DNA of 64,000 nucleotides, taken from the NCBI RefSeq assembly GCF_027943255.1, contig NC_072893.1:132927784-132991783 (forward strand), read 5' to 3'. The notes beneath the pieces were generated by a model. The model searched no databases. It saw nothing but the letters and a program-made list of their open reading frames with translations, and was not told where the DNA came from. This DNA is from Anastrepha obliqua (taxonomy: Eukaryota; Arthropoda; Insecta; Diptera; Tephritidae). Made by a program: the position numbers and the translations under genes. This document shows, one piece after another, positions 46,423 to 57,389 of the stretch (its first letter is position 1; the number at the start of each line of letters is the position of its first letter).

Positions 46423-48907
46423 TATTATGCGAAATTTATGCAACATTGGTGTAAAGCAAGGATATGTATTTGTTGTCGTATACTTACAACTATCGCAGGT
46501 GCTACATACAATACTGCATGTGTGTATATACTGTAATGAATCAATTAGCTGACTGTTGTTGATATTTTATTGAATGCACGCCACAGACGATTACACGCAT
46601 CATTGGCTGGCAATAAAAAGCATTTAAACGCGTTTGTATGAATGTAAATGTATGGACGTGTGCGCACTTTTCTCATGTCAAACTAAAATTATGACAACAC
46701 GAGACATTTATTAGCAAGAGTTAACTGTGGCAAGTAGACGAAGGCGTAGCGCAATGAGCGTAAAGAGCGTGATGGGACCGTTTTGACAGCTGTTGCAAGT
46801 GTTGCAAGTTGTGCAAATGAGTCAATGATGCAACAGATGCATGTGAGCCGTAAATAATTGCAGTTCATGACCTGGCCGCGCTATTTATTTAGCTGTAGGT
46901 CACCCGCATACAGACACACACACACGCATACCCACTAATCAATTGCGAAAATTCAATTATGAATAAATTAATTTCTGCACAGCAAATAATGAGACGAAAT
47001 GGAATTAATTGGTTAGCTTGACTGGTTGCCAATTGCGATGAATCAACTATTAATTAGGAAAAAAACTGGATATGCTGCCATGCGACTTTTTAATGGCGAT
47101 CAGTGCTCCTAAATGAATTTACAGCTAACAGTAGGGAAAATCATTAAAAGGGCACTTAGCTCTTGCTTGTGTTGTAGTCCCCTTTTCTCGTTTCACTTTT
47201 CATGCACCTCAAGCTTCTTTGCGCCCGGTTGAGGCTGCTTATAAATTCATTTATTCCATTAGGTTAAAACAAATGTAAAAATTTTTCAGCCCAATGCATA
47301 CACTAAACCACTTTAATTCACACATGAATGCCTAATTGCAACTCCGCGCACTCGTACATGCAAGGGTGCGCTCTAATGTGCACACACACATGAATACATT
47401 TGACTTATACACCCATGTATGTATGTGTGAGCTTCAAGTCAAGTTTATCTTATAATTAAAGACACATCAGAGTTCTTAGAAATTTATATTGCATACAAGA
47501 AGTGCGTGTGTATATGCGTGTGTTTATTTAGTGAGGCAGAACTTTTAAGGCATGCAACTTGTCAAATTTGCAACACCCCTCCCCTTACTGAACATTGCAG
47601 CTGTAGTTGTTGGTCAAGAAAAAGCGCCCCCTAGAGTTGAGCTGAAGAGCCGAGGTACGAAAATCTCTGAACTAGTTTGTAAAGCATGCAAATGTACAAT
47701 AAAAGGCGAGTAAGAAGCGTAAGCAGCTGCAGGAGACAAGCGGAAATTAGCGCAGCAAAATGAGTAACCGATTGCTGATGAGCCGGAGCAAGGCAAGCAT
47801 GGCCAGTGGAGGGTGGCTGATGTAAAAGTAAGAAATTAGCAAATTTCTGCTTGAAATCACAGCTCGGCAAGCGCGTAGATAAAACTTTGCCCGGCAGCAA
47901 AATAAGATGGAAAATGAGTTACAAATGTAGCAGCAAGAAATTTTATACAATGATTGTTGCATGCCATTCTTACATCCGCATTGTCACATATGCAAAGCAT
48001 TTTAATCCTCTGCAGTTGAGAAAATACTATTGTAACTTTTGCAGGCAGCGCCAGACACAAACATAAAATATGTAATACTATACATGCCACATAAGCAGCT
48101 GAACGAGCAGAAAGTCGCAAAAGCAGAGACAGCCTACAACTAGGTAATCCCTTCACGCTACTTATGACTTTATAAAGTTTTGTTTCAGTGCCCGCTTTTG
48201 ACAGAGTCTGCTTTCGGCGTTGCTCTTAAGTTCGCGAGCAGTTTTGCATTGGTTGGTGTTGGTCTAGGGAATATTTAAGAGATTTATTTGTTTGCAAAAA
48301 ACAATTGTGGTCCATTATTTTCTGTGCGCTTTTGATATTCAACTGGAAGAAAAATGAGCTTGGAACTCTAAACTCCAAGCAGGCAGATTTATGATTCAAG
48401 TGAAAGACTTTCATCGAGTTAAAGCAGTTGGTGGTTGAGTATATTTATGCCGCCTTATTATTTAATACATTTTACATAAACAGTGATGGATGGCAATGTA
48501 TGCACATAAGTATAGTCCAAAAAACTTTTTTAATTGGTCCTACTCCTAGAATATCCATAGCCAAAATAATAAGACACTAAAAGCAATTTATCGGTGACCT
48601 CTGAAAATTTAATTTCTAACATTTTTTTTTTAATTTTCTCTGATTTTCAGAGTCGATACGAAATCCAAATATTATATTTTTAAATAAAACAAAGTGTATA
48701 CTTTATTGTAAATTTTGCGAAGGGACATTAAAAGAGGAGAATAAATAATTGCAGTTTACCCCATGCGAATTCAATGGAAATTTCGAAAGCGTTGGCGTCA
48801 TGGGCAAATATTAAATAAATGGAAATAAAAAAAATAGATGCCTTGCAGCAAATATAGAGGGTTGTATAAAAATGTATATTCTTTTTGGCCATCCTAATGC
48901 ACATACA
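46423..48907. other. Intergenic DNA, no gene seen
   Basis: About 2.5 kb with CA microsatellites (46914-46924, 47380-47390) and short chance frames on both strands. Nothing has a recognisable domain or splice pattern. Confidence 0.45.
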
Positions 48908-49675
48908 CAGGGTGCACATGATATTAAGGACATGCATTTATTTTTCCAGAGACATGGAGGACTGTAACTTAATTCACGAAGAGGCCTGAAATTATCGTCG
49001 CTATATCTGAAAGTCACACCGATTTAGGAATCTCTAATGCATTCACAAAGGCGTTAAAATGGTTCGCCGTGAATTAGAAGTATCAAGCAGCGCTGCAGAA
49101 ACTGTTGCAAGTCACAAAAAACACGAGGAACGTTCTGACACTCACCCATCTGAAGAATTTATTCACCAAGTATAAGCAGACTTTGACGAAAATCCTTCAA
49201 AATCAATGAGGGCTTTTGCGAGGGAGCTTAATGCTTCTGAGGGTCTTATCCGTCGAGATGTAAATGAAAATCTTCGGTATAAATCCTACGTTGGGCAAAA
49301 TATAGTTTATGCCGGAACAAAAACGGGAACACCTTGAGCAAATACGACTAAAACACCTTCTAAACAAAATTAAACACCCTGGAGAGCTTGAGAACACCGA
49401 ACAGACCTTAATCCCCTGGATTACCACGTATGGGGCGTAGTTGAGCGTGAAACTAATAAGCATCCTCCTAACACCATTTCTTCTCTGAAGGTCAATGTGA
49501 ATAAGGAGCGTTTGATGCGGGCAATCATTCCGGGACCCGGATTGAGGAGGTTATATATAGATATACAATAATAGAATGTTTTTTTAAAAATGTCTCAAGT
49601 TTCATTAAGATATGTAAAAAATAAAGCTAAATAGTCTTTACTCTCAAGTTAGCCTCAAATACCGCACGCACCCTG
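48908..49675 (+). mobile_element. Tc1/mariner-type element, internally deleted
   Basis: The ends are inverted: CAGGGTGCACATGATATTAA at 48908 and, on the other strand from 49675, CAGGGTGCGTGCGGTATTTG. Pieces of transposase are readable on the + strand: ADFDENPSKSMRAFARELNA, SEGLIRRDVNENLRYKSYV, then after a deletion DLNPLDYHVWGVVERETNKH and PPNTISSLKV. The helix-turn-helix and the last catalytic region remain, the middle is gone. The family differs from the DD41D copies. Confidence 0.75.
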
Positions 49676-50640
49676 TACACATTTAGGTTAAACTTCGAGA
49701 GCAAATGTAAGCATTAACAATCACTAATCTCATCTGCTGTTCAAATCTGCTGCTAATCTCATAACATTTTGGCGCTTGCCCCGTCTTATCCAACTTGTTT
49801 GCTTGTTCTTCCATCCATTTAGACTTTTGTGTTTTCGTGTTGCCTTTCCAAGTCTTCAGAAAAATTTAGTTGCATTTTTGTTATTCCTAGAACTTGTCTG
49901 CTTTTCTCAGTAACATAAACTTCTGTCTACTTAAAAGCGACATGACAGTCAACATGAAAGCCTGTCACAGACAAACCAGCACGAACGCATACCGCCTGTC
50001 TAAGTAAACGGAATGCTGCGCTGCAGGTGCAAGCTGAATTTACACGTAGTTAGAAAAATTGTTGCTTATATTAAAAAATATTTACATCTTAGGAGTGGTA
50101 AGCAAAAAACTGTAGAGTGATGATAATGATGACCTTAATATTCAAGTGCAGGAAGGAAGTTGTTGTTTCTGCTTAGTGGCACTTGAAGACCTTTGCAATG
50201 CCAATATTTAGTTTCTCTAAAGCCCAGAGCCATAGAACTAAGATGCTAAAATTTATGTAATGCAGATCTGTGACCCGTATCTCAATGAAAGAGATATAGC
50301 GAGAGATCGTCGTAGTGTCTGTGAGCTCTGCATTTCTGACCTATTCGTTGTGGAGCTAAACAAGAAACAAGTGGAACTCTTATTGAGCCCTACGAACATT
50401 TCGTGGTATGAACTTTGCGTAGACTTACTTTCATACTGAATCCGATAGAATGGCAGAAGAGTTAGAAAACTAGTGGAGAAGTACGGCGAGGTGGCCCATA
50501 TGTTCTAAATTCTTCATTATTACTCTGCTAACATCATAGTTGAGCAGGTTCTGTATCTCACTAGAGTTCAAAGTTAAAACAGTGCTTGGACTAGGTTTGC
50601 TTTCCCTTACTGATCTTAATCATTAAGATATATGTATATA
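49676..50640. other. Intergenic DNA, no gene seen
   Basis: No motif, long frame or clear repeat was found. It ends in a TA-rich run that abuts the next mariner. Confidence 0.4.
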
Positions 50641-51509
50641 CAGGGTGGGCCATATAGCGTTTGCTTTTTGAACCACCTATTTTTTTGGGAATGGTAACAC
50701 AAATGACATGTTAAATGTGTTCATAATTTACTTAAAGGTTTGACATTTACGAAATGGGACACTATACGCTTGAACAAAATTGGGAAATATTGAAAACCTA
50801 TTTCCAAAGTGGTGAGTCTTCTTCTTCTTTTCTGATTTTCACATCGGTGGCTACGTCAATAAGCAAAATTGTCGTATTTGGGGCTCAGAAAATCCACACG
50901 TTACTGTAGAGAAGCAAATGCATCCACAACGAGTCACTGTTTGGTGCGGGTTTTGGTCTGGCGGCATCATCGGGCCATTTTTTTTTCGAAAATGAGCGAG
51001 GAGCCGCAGTTACAGTAAATGGCGAGCGTTACGTGACATGCTCAACGAGTTGTTTCTAAAAATTGAAGAGGATGACATGGACGACATTTGGTTTCAACAG
51101 GACGGTGCAACTTGTCACACTGCCAAAGTTACACTCGAACCGTTTTTGAATTCCGATATCAATTGGCCGCCTCGGAGCTGTGATTTAAGCCCGTTGGACT
51201 ATTTTTTGTGGGGAGCCGTTAGGGACAAATGCTATGCGAACCATCCAGAGACGATTTATGCTTTAAAACACGAAATCGAAGTTGCCATTCATGAAATTGG
51301 AGCCCAAACAATCGAAAATGTGCTTAAAAATTGGGTTGATCGAATGACCTACTGTGAAGCCAGTCGTGGCAGTTATTTGAACGATATAATTTTTTATTCA
51401 TAAATGACAATGTTCAATCTTCAAAATAAAAAAAAAAGTTTGAAAAAATATTGATTAGTGCTTCTTTTGTAGCCGATTCAAAAAGCAAATTTTGCATGGC
51501 CCACCCTAT
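50641..51509 (+). mobile_element. rosa-like (DD41D) mariner, internally deleted, copy 2
   Basis: It has the same inverted ends as copy 1 (CAGGGTGGGCCATATAGCGT; other strand TAGGGTGGGCCATGCAAAAT), with TA on both sides. It shares the same internal deletion after YFQSGES. It differs by a further 30-bp in-frame loss between TLE and SDINWPP, so QDGA to PLDYF is 31 residues here. The C-terminal part is open at 51038-51403. It lies in the TA-rich tail of SINE copy C. Confidence 0.85.
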
Positions 51510-51533
51510 ATATATATAATATATACATTCTTT

Positions 51534-51810
51534 TTAGGGGTTTGGCCAAGCTCCTCCTTCTCTTTGTGGTGTGCGTCTTGATGTTGTTCCATAAGGAGGG
51601 ACTTTCAGTTTTATGCCGACTCCGAACGGTAGATAGTTTTTATGAGGAATTTTTTATAGCAAAAATACACTCGGAGGTTTGCCATTGCCAGCCGAGGAGC
51701 GAAGTTCGAAAAAACGTTTTCTTCATTTTGATGTTTCACGGAGATTCGTACATACGCTCTCCGAATTCCGAATGGTAGTTACGCATCACGTAGGCTACGG
51801 CGGCCGCATT
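51534..51810 (-). repeat. tRNA-derived SINE, copy C (near full length)
   Basis: On the - strand it begins GCGGCCGCCGTAGCCTACGT, then GTAACTACCATTCGGAATTC, a B-box-like GTACGAATCTCC and GTGAAACATCAAAATGAAGA. The body has GGCAATGGCAAACCTCCGAG, TTCCTCATAAAAACTATCTA, GTCGGCATAAAACTGAAAGT and GGAGGAGCTTGGCCAAACCC. The tail is CTAAAAAGAATG and TA repeats. The A box (TAGCC...) is slightly shortened. Confidence 0.8.
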
Positions 51811-54171
51811 AGATTAGATAGAATTTCATAAACACAGACCTGTAACAGGTGGTGCTGTGACAGCAGACGGCTGGGGAAGCCAAGTGTTGATTTTCATTAA
51901 AAAACAGCGTTAGATCAGCTAATTAACGAAGAGATGCTGTTGGAATAGGTAAACTGTGGAGCGATAGAGATGGTGCCAGATAGATATGAGCAACTTATCT
52001 GCAAAAACTCACAGGTGGCTATAATAAATTCCAGCGATAAATATGTAATATGCTACAGCTGCGGTAGCTCCACTCCAGTATTTCTTATGGTGTCATACAA
52101 GGTGGCGCAAAATTAATCATTAATTTTTTTTTAAATAACTTCTTTATTAAGTAAATTTTTTTCTTCTTGAGTGATAAGTATACCGATCATCCCTCTGATG
52201 GCTATATCGAAAATAGAGTTCCAGAGATGCTTCGAGAGCTGGATCAACCACCGTCGTAAGTCCCATCCAGTTGATAGGGAGTGCTTTGAAGGCGATAACA
52301 TTACCTGTGAGGAATAAACTTGTATTTTGAACCTATCTCAACAAATTATTACAAATTTAATAAATCCGCCCAATTTGTTCAACATTTTCTTTCTCCTTCG
52401 CTATAATTTTCTGTTCACTATGAAATTGGCGTGTAAATCCTTTGTTGGCTGTTTGCTGGTGCTTCCTCTACAGTACAAATATGTGCTGCCTGTCTTTACG
52501 TTATCCGAAAACACAGTACGCACAACGCAAAGTACGGTGCCGCCTGCGAGTGGCTTTCGGTTTTTATGAACAGCTATACACTCGGACTCTTGATTTTGGC
52601 TCCTGTTGGGCGTTGGGTGAACATTGTTAGAAAGCATTTTTTCTATTATTTGATCTGCCTTCGAACGACGGTCATTTCTCTCCACCACTACCACATATAA
52701 CGTACTCCAATGTTATTCAAGCGCTTAGCTCAATATTTTCATTTCTCTTCAAATGTTTGACTGTTATTTTTAGCATAGCTGCATCGCTGCTCCCCTTGGC
52801 TGGCGCTTAGTGTGGAAATTCTGCTCTGGCTTTGTTACGCTCTAACTGAGTTTTTGCTTTCGGGTTGAAGGGAACAACAATGTGGGAGAGTTAGTCGAGT
52901 GCAGTGAAAACAGGATACAAACGACATTTTTTTATTTTATTTTGACTGGCTGAATTTTTGCTGAAGAAGCTTTATAAATAATTTCATTGACTTCAAATAC
53001 TCTTCTGATAATTACCACGAAATTCAATTATTTACTTCATTTACTCTTCGCAACTGTGCATTTCACTTTTCAGAGCTAGAAGACTCATTTCGAATTCATT
53101 AAAATGGCAACGAGACAGAACCAAAACAAATTTACTCCCCACAAATGCCACAAGCTCGACAATGCAACACCAAAATTTTGCCCGTGTTCATTTTGCGTCG
53201 CACTTGAGCACGCCCCAAAGTGCTGCAACAATGACAACGCGCTCCAACAGCACCCGGAGCAGCGCACCACCACCAACGACGGTCTCATTGCTGCCTGCCA
53301 CAAAACGTACTGCAATTAGTCGGATTTGCAAGTTGCATGTCGCTTAAATGTTGCGTGTCAATTGAGAGTGCCATTTCGACTGCCCGCTGACTCTTTATTC
53401 CACGAAATAAGTGCCCCAAAGAGTATTGTGTTGTATACAATAGAGCGTAGCACCATAGTGGACGGTGCGGTCGGACATACTAGAATGGAATTTGGTGCAA
53501 GAATTTGCGAATTCATTGCGGCTGCGGGCTGCGCGAAAGTACTGTGGTTATGAAGCTGGAATGGTGGCTTTTAATCAGGTGAAATGCAAGGCATCTGTGA
53601 TGTTTCGTAAATTCGATAAGTGTTGTACTTTTAATTCGCGTAGTGCAGCAGCTTAAATCCTAATAGAATAGTTGTTATGCGAGCGTTAATGCTTGAATGA
53701 GTAGAAATGAGGTAATGGTGCGTAGATCAAACACCTTTTTTACGGTTGTTTGGTATTAATAAGAGAGGAGGGAGTTTTTTATGTATTATAATACATTTTC
53801 TCTTATTAGTTTGTACTTTAGCTTTGGTTCCGACGCGTATAGTGGCCAACGAAAGCGAATGGAAATCGACCTATAAAATTTGGTGACAAAAGCAGATACA
53901 CGGCATTAAAATACTTTTTGGTTACAAGTATTCGTTGACTTACGCATTGTTGAGAAGCTTTCCGATACTCTTGGTGAGATGCTATTTACGGTAAGTCTTG
54001 CGCTACCAAGTAAACCGACTCTAAGTAGCAATGAATGGACCCCAAACAGTTTGAGACGTATTAATGCTAGGTGCCTCCTGCGTTCCTTCCCATAAAGCGT
54101 TTTGATTTGACATATCTCGAATACATGCCTGAGTGCCGTCTATACAATTTCCTTAGTAACAGTTATTATCC
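51811..54171. other. Intergenic DNA, no gene seen
   Basis: A sequence starting AAGGTGGCGCAAAATTAATC at about 52098 looks like the end of some repeat but has no readable coding part. Frames at 52401-52694 and 53104-53319 have no domain and no splice support. Confidence 0.4.
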
Positions 54172-54400
54172 ATGAAACACCAAATTTAAAAAAAAAATGT
54201 TTTCTAATAGCAGTCACCGCACGGCAGGCAATGGCAAACCTCCGAATGTATTTCTGCCATGAGAAAGCTTCTCGTAAAAACCCATCTGCCATTCAGAGGG
54301 GACATAAAAATCCATAGTTCCCTTCAAATATGGAAAAACACTAAGGCGCATACCACAAACAGGAAGAAGAGCTCGGCCAAACACCCAAAAAGGTTCATAG
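54172..54400 (+). repeat. tRNA-derived SINE, copy D (5' truncated)
   Basis: The sense strand starts at CATGAAACACCAAATTT after the lost tRNA head. The body is present: CACGGCAGGCAATGGCAAAC, TATTTCTGCCATGAGAAAGC, CATCTGCCATTCAGAGG, AGGAAGAAGAGCTCGGCCAA and ACACCCAAAAAGG. It matches copies A to C block by block. Confidence 0.75.
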
Positions 54401-55569
54401 TTTTACTCTAAATCACTCAAATAAATAAATACTACTTCTGCTCTCCTCTCATTTCTCGGTTCCCCTACTCAGGACCTATTAATCGACTTAATTTAAACAT
54501 TGCGCATGAAATTAAACTCCGGAACAAAAGCGCTTCATGTTAGTTTCAAAGGAAAAATAATACTTATAATTAATAAGCATTTCCACTTTCCTTCCTGCTT
54601 CGGTAATTCATTACGCAGCTGCAATAACTACTTCTACTTCTAGACAAGAACACGAGTGCTAACAGCTCAATAATTAGTTTGTCAAGAAAATGTAAATGAT
54701 TGGCAGCGATGATAAAATTGCCAAAGCTCCACTGTTTTTCTTTTGCGCGCACAATTTTCCATTTGAGTCGCATAGAAGGTGAATACAGTAGGAGTGGCAG
54801 CAGGCAGTGGCTGAGCTGGGAGAAGCAATTTTCTTCTATAACCCACGCACCGCTCAGCTTCTCTCCAAGCGGATGATGCGCTCAAAGGTTGAAGGACAAT
54901 ACAGTGGCGAAGTCTCAGTTCAATGGCTAAGGGAATGTATAAAAGCTGACGACCAAATAACTGTATCTTAGCTGTGGGACGAGAAGTGGGTCGAGAAAAA
55001 AAATGCGGCAGCTGAAGCTGATGGGCCAACCAAGCCGAAAAGCAAATGATTTTCTTGTGGTTATGTTGGAAGGATTTTTGGTGTATGAGTGAATACGTGT
55101 GAGTGCGGCTGGTTTTGTGGCATTTTTGGTGGTATTTGTCTGCACTAACACAGCAATAAATGTGTGTACGTATGTATGTATCTACTTGTATGAGAGAGCG
55201 AGGAAAATTAAAGCCAATAGCGATTTTTGCAAGCGCAGCGCATTCAAGCGAAACCAGTCCACAGAGGCTGGCAATGCATACACAAGCTTTCGCTTGTAAA
55301 GCGGGTGAGGCAACAAACAGTTGCAAGGCAGTTGTATGCGCAACGCTATGTGATAAAACGCTTGACTAGGCCAAGGCGGTGCAGCAGCCACAAAAGAAAC
55401 CTATTAAACTTTAATGCGATGTAAGTGAAGACATAACAGACACGAAAGCAGACGAAAATTCAAATGCCTGTAAGAAAATTTTAGTTAATTTTTTCTGATT
55501 AAAGGTTGAATTATTTGGATACTAGTGAAAATAAGACGAAAAGGTGGTTACGAGTTTAACAAAGCGCGC
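54401..55569. other. Intergenic DNA, no gene seen
   Basis: A 214-codon frame on the - strand (54682-55326) has no domain, no homologue that I know and a Cys/His/Ser-rich makeup like random frames here. I treat it as chance. Confidence 0.4.
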
Positions 55570-55770
55570 CAGTCGGGAAGCCGCTGGATCTTTATTCGTT
55601 GCGTTTTATGTCGTAAAGTTCATACAGCTTATTGTTCCATCGCCTACGATACTCGCCGTTCTCAACGTGGAAAGTTCTAAAAATCTTCCAAGCTTCTGCG
55701 TCATACGTTAAGACGGGCATGATGAGAGCCTTAGTTTTGTTCGACGAGAGAGGACTATTTCTATATCTGC
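55570..55770 (-). mobile_element. RTE-like LINE 3' remnant
   Basis: On the - strand the frame reads TKALIMPVLTYDAEAWKI, like the LI.PVLLYG.EAW block just after the RT of RTE-like LINEs. It goes on with VENGEYRRRWNNKLYELYDI, like NGEWR.R.N.ELYELY. It is short and breaks off at a stop. Confidence 0.6.
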
Positions 55771-56700
55771 TAACTACTCTTTCGTATAGTTATTTTTTAT
55801 TAGAAATAAGTATTGCCAGAAATTTACTAGATATGATTTTAATATTTCATGTGGCCTCAACACACATTAGAATCACTTACGACATCGCCGAGAGTTGTGG
55901 TGCTGTATTGTCCTGGCAACCATCAGTTTCGACGAGTTTTCCCTCAGGGTTGCCATAAACAAATTTGTTGAAAAGCAATTGAGATGCTAATGTTTGCTTA
56001 GTTACATTATTTGCTTGCCTTCTGGTAATTGTAGGAGTACTTGGCTTTGTTGGCAAAGAATGTGCTGATGGTGTTGCATAATTGCTTAGCTAGGCGCTGG
56101 TGTGTGCTACAAGCGGCTGTCAAATTAAAGGCGCGGCAGCGTGCAGTAAAGAATGAATTTTGAATGAATCAAGGGAGTGGAAAATAATGTTCTTTTGATA
56201 TTAATTTCCGGCGAAAGCTGAGAGATTTTTGGGGTCTTTGTTCATTAATAAAAGTGTCGTAGCCTTTAGTAGAGTTTGGCACAGAGCTGACATATACGCA
56301 AACAGCTATTTTTTTGAAAAGATGAATATTTTGTTTTCAAAATTTTATTAGTAATAGGAAATAATCCATGAATTTGATTAGGGCAATTTGATTTCATAGT
56401 AAAAAAAGCAGTGTCCCGATCGAAGGAGTCGGTTCTGATTTATTGCAGTTTGAAAATTATTTGTTTATTTTTTTAACGCATTTTGGCCCGTAGGCGGGTC
56501 TATTTTTTATTTTTATGTAATTTATTTTGAAGAAGAGCCTTTCTGGAGAAATTAGCCTCCAATTAGAAAAAATCGAGTGCAAGTTGCGGGCATCTGCGCA
56601 TAGCTATTACCTTACATATGTACGTACATATTTTCGGACTCCATTTTACAAGGTATAGAGAAAAGGTATGCAACATAGGCCTAGCCATGCTAACCCTTTT

Positions 56701-57380
56701 TTGAAGTGAAACTTCTTAGGCGTCGATGGACGAGCGAAAATGTAGAGTAAAATTTCAAGGCCATGCAGCGTGTGGACATTTTCGTCCCGCGAGAGTGAAA
56801 AAAGATGTAACGTAGAGGAAAAGGAGAGAGAGAGATATACCTTATATATATCTTAGATACACTTTAGGCTATTTTTCCTGAGTTTTTCCTTGTGGTGGCT
56901 AATTTCTAGTGAGAAATAACACTACCTACTTTTTGCGCTTGTTTGTTGGTGCAAACTTGTAGGAAATATATTTTTGGTGCCTACTTTTTGGCGTTATATT
57001 TTCTTGGTGCCTACTGTTTGGGGCGTTTTTTGGTCCCAATTTTTTGGCGTGTTTTTTTGGGTGCCTACTTTTTGGCGCTTATTTCCGTTTCCTAGTACTT
57101 GTGTGTAGTATAAAGTGCAATCCATTCCGGCGTCCGATTTATTGGTATTGCCTTGTGGCAATTTGTGCCGTTACTGCGATCCTGGAAGCGCTGCGTTTGT
57201 GCGGGAGTAGTGCGCGTTGTTGGCACAGTTTGTGTCCGTTTTTTATAAATTTTGTCTATTTGTATTCTCTGCAAATGTTGTGAATTTATTTAGATATATA
57301 TTCTTTCTCTCTCTCTCATTCTCTCTCGGGTCTGTCCCCCTTTTTCTTTGTCTGCCTTGAAAGTTTCACTTTTGTTATGT
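56701..57380. repeat. Possible non-autonomous element with inverted ends and inner GTGCCTACTTTTTGGCG repeats
   Basis: The left end has AGTGAAACTTCTTAGGC (56705-56721) and the right end on the other strand AGTGAAACTTTCAAGGC (57355-57371). GA-rich tracts lie inside each end in inverted order (56820-56836, 57301-57328). Between them GGTGCCTACTTTTTGGCG occurs in several worn forms (56924, 56976, 57006, 57060). No coding part was found. The call rests on these two patterns. Confidence 0.45.
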
Positions 57381-57389
57381 GTACTACAC

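Noticed and set aside
52098..52320. Possible repeat end starting AAGGTGGCGCAAAATTAATC
   Set aside because: Only one end is suggestive; no partner end or protein piece was found.
54682..55326. 214-codon open frame on the - strand
   Set aside because: It is long for this region, but has no domain, no splice signals that fit and a chance-like composition rich in Cys, His and Ser.
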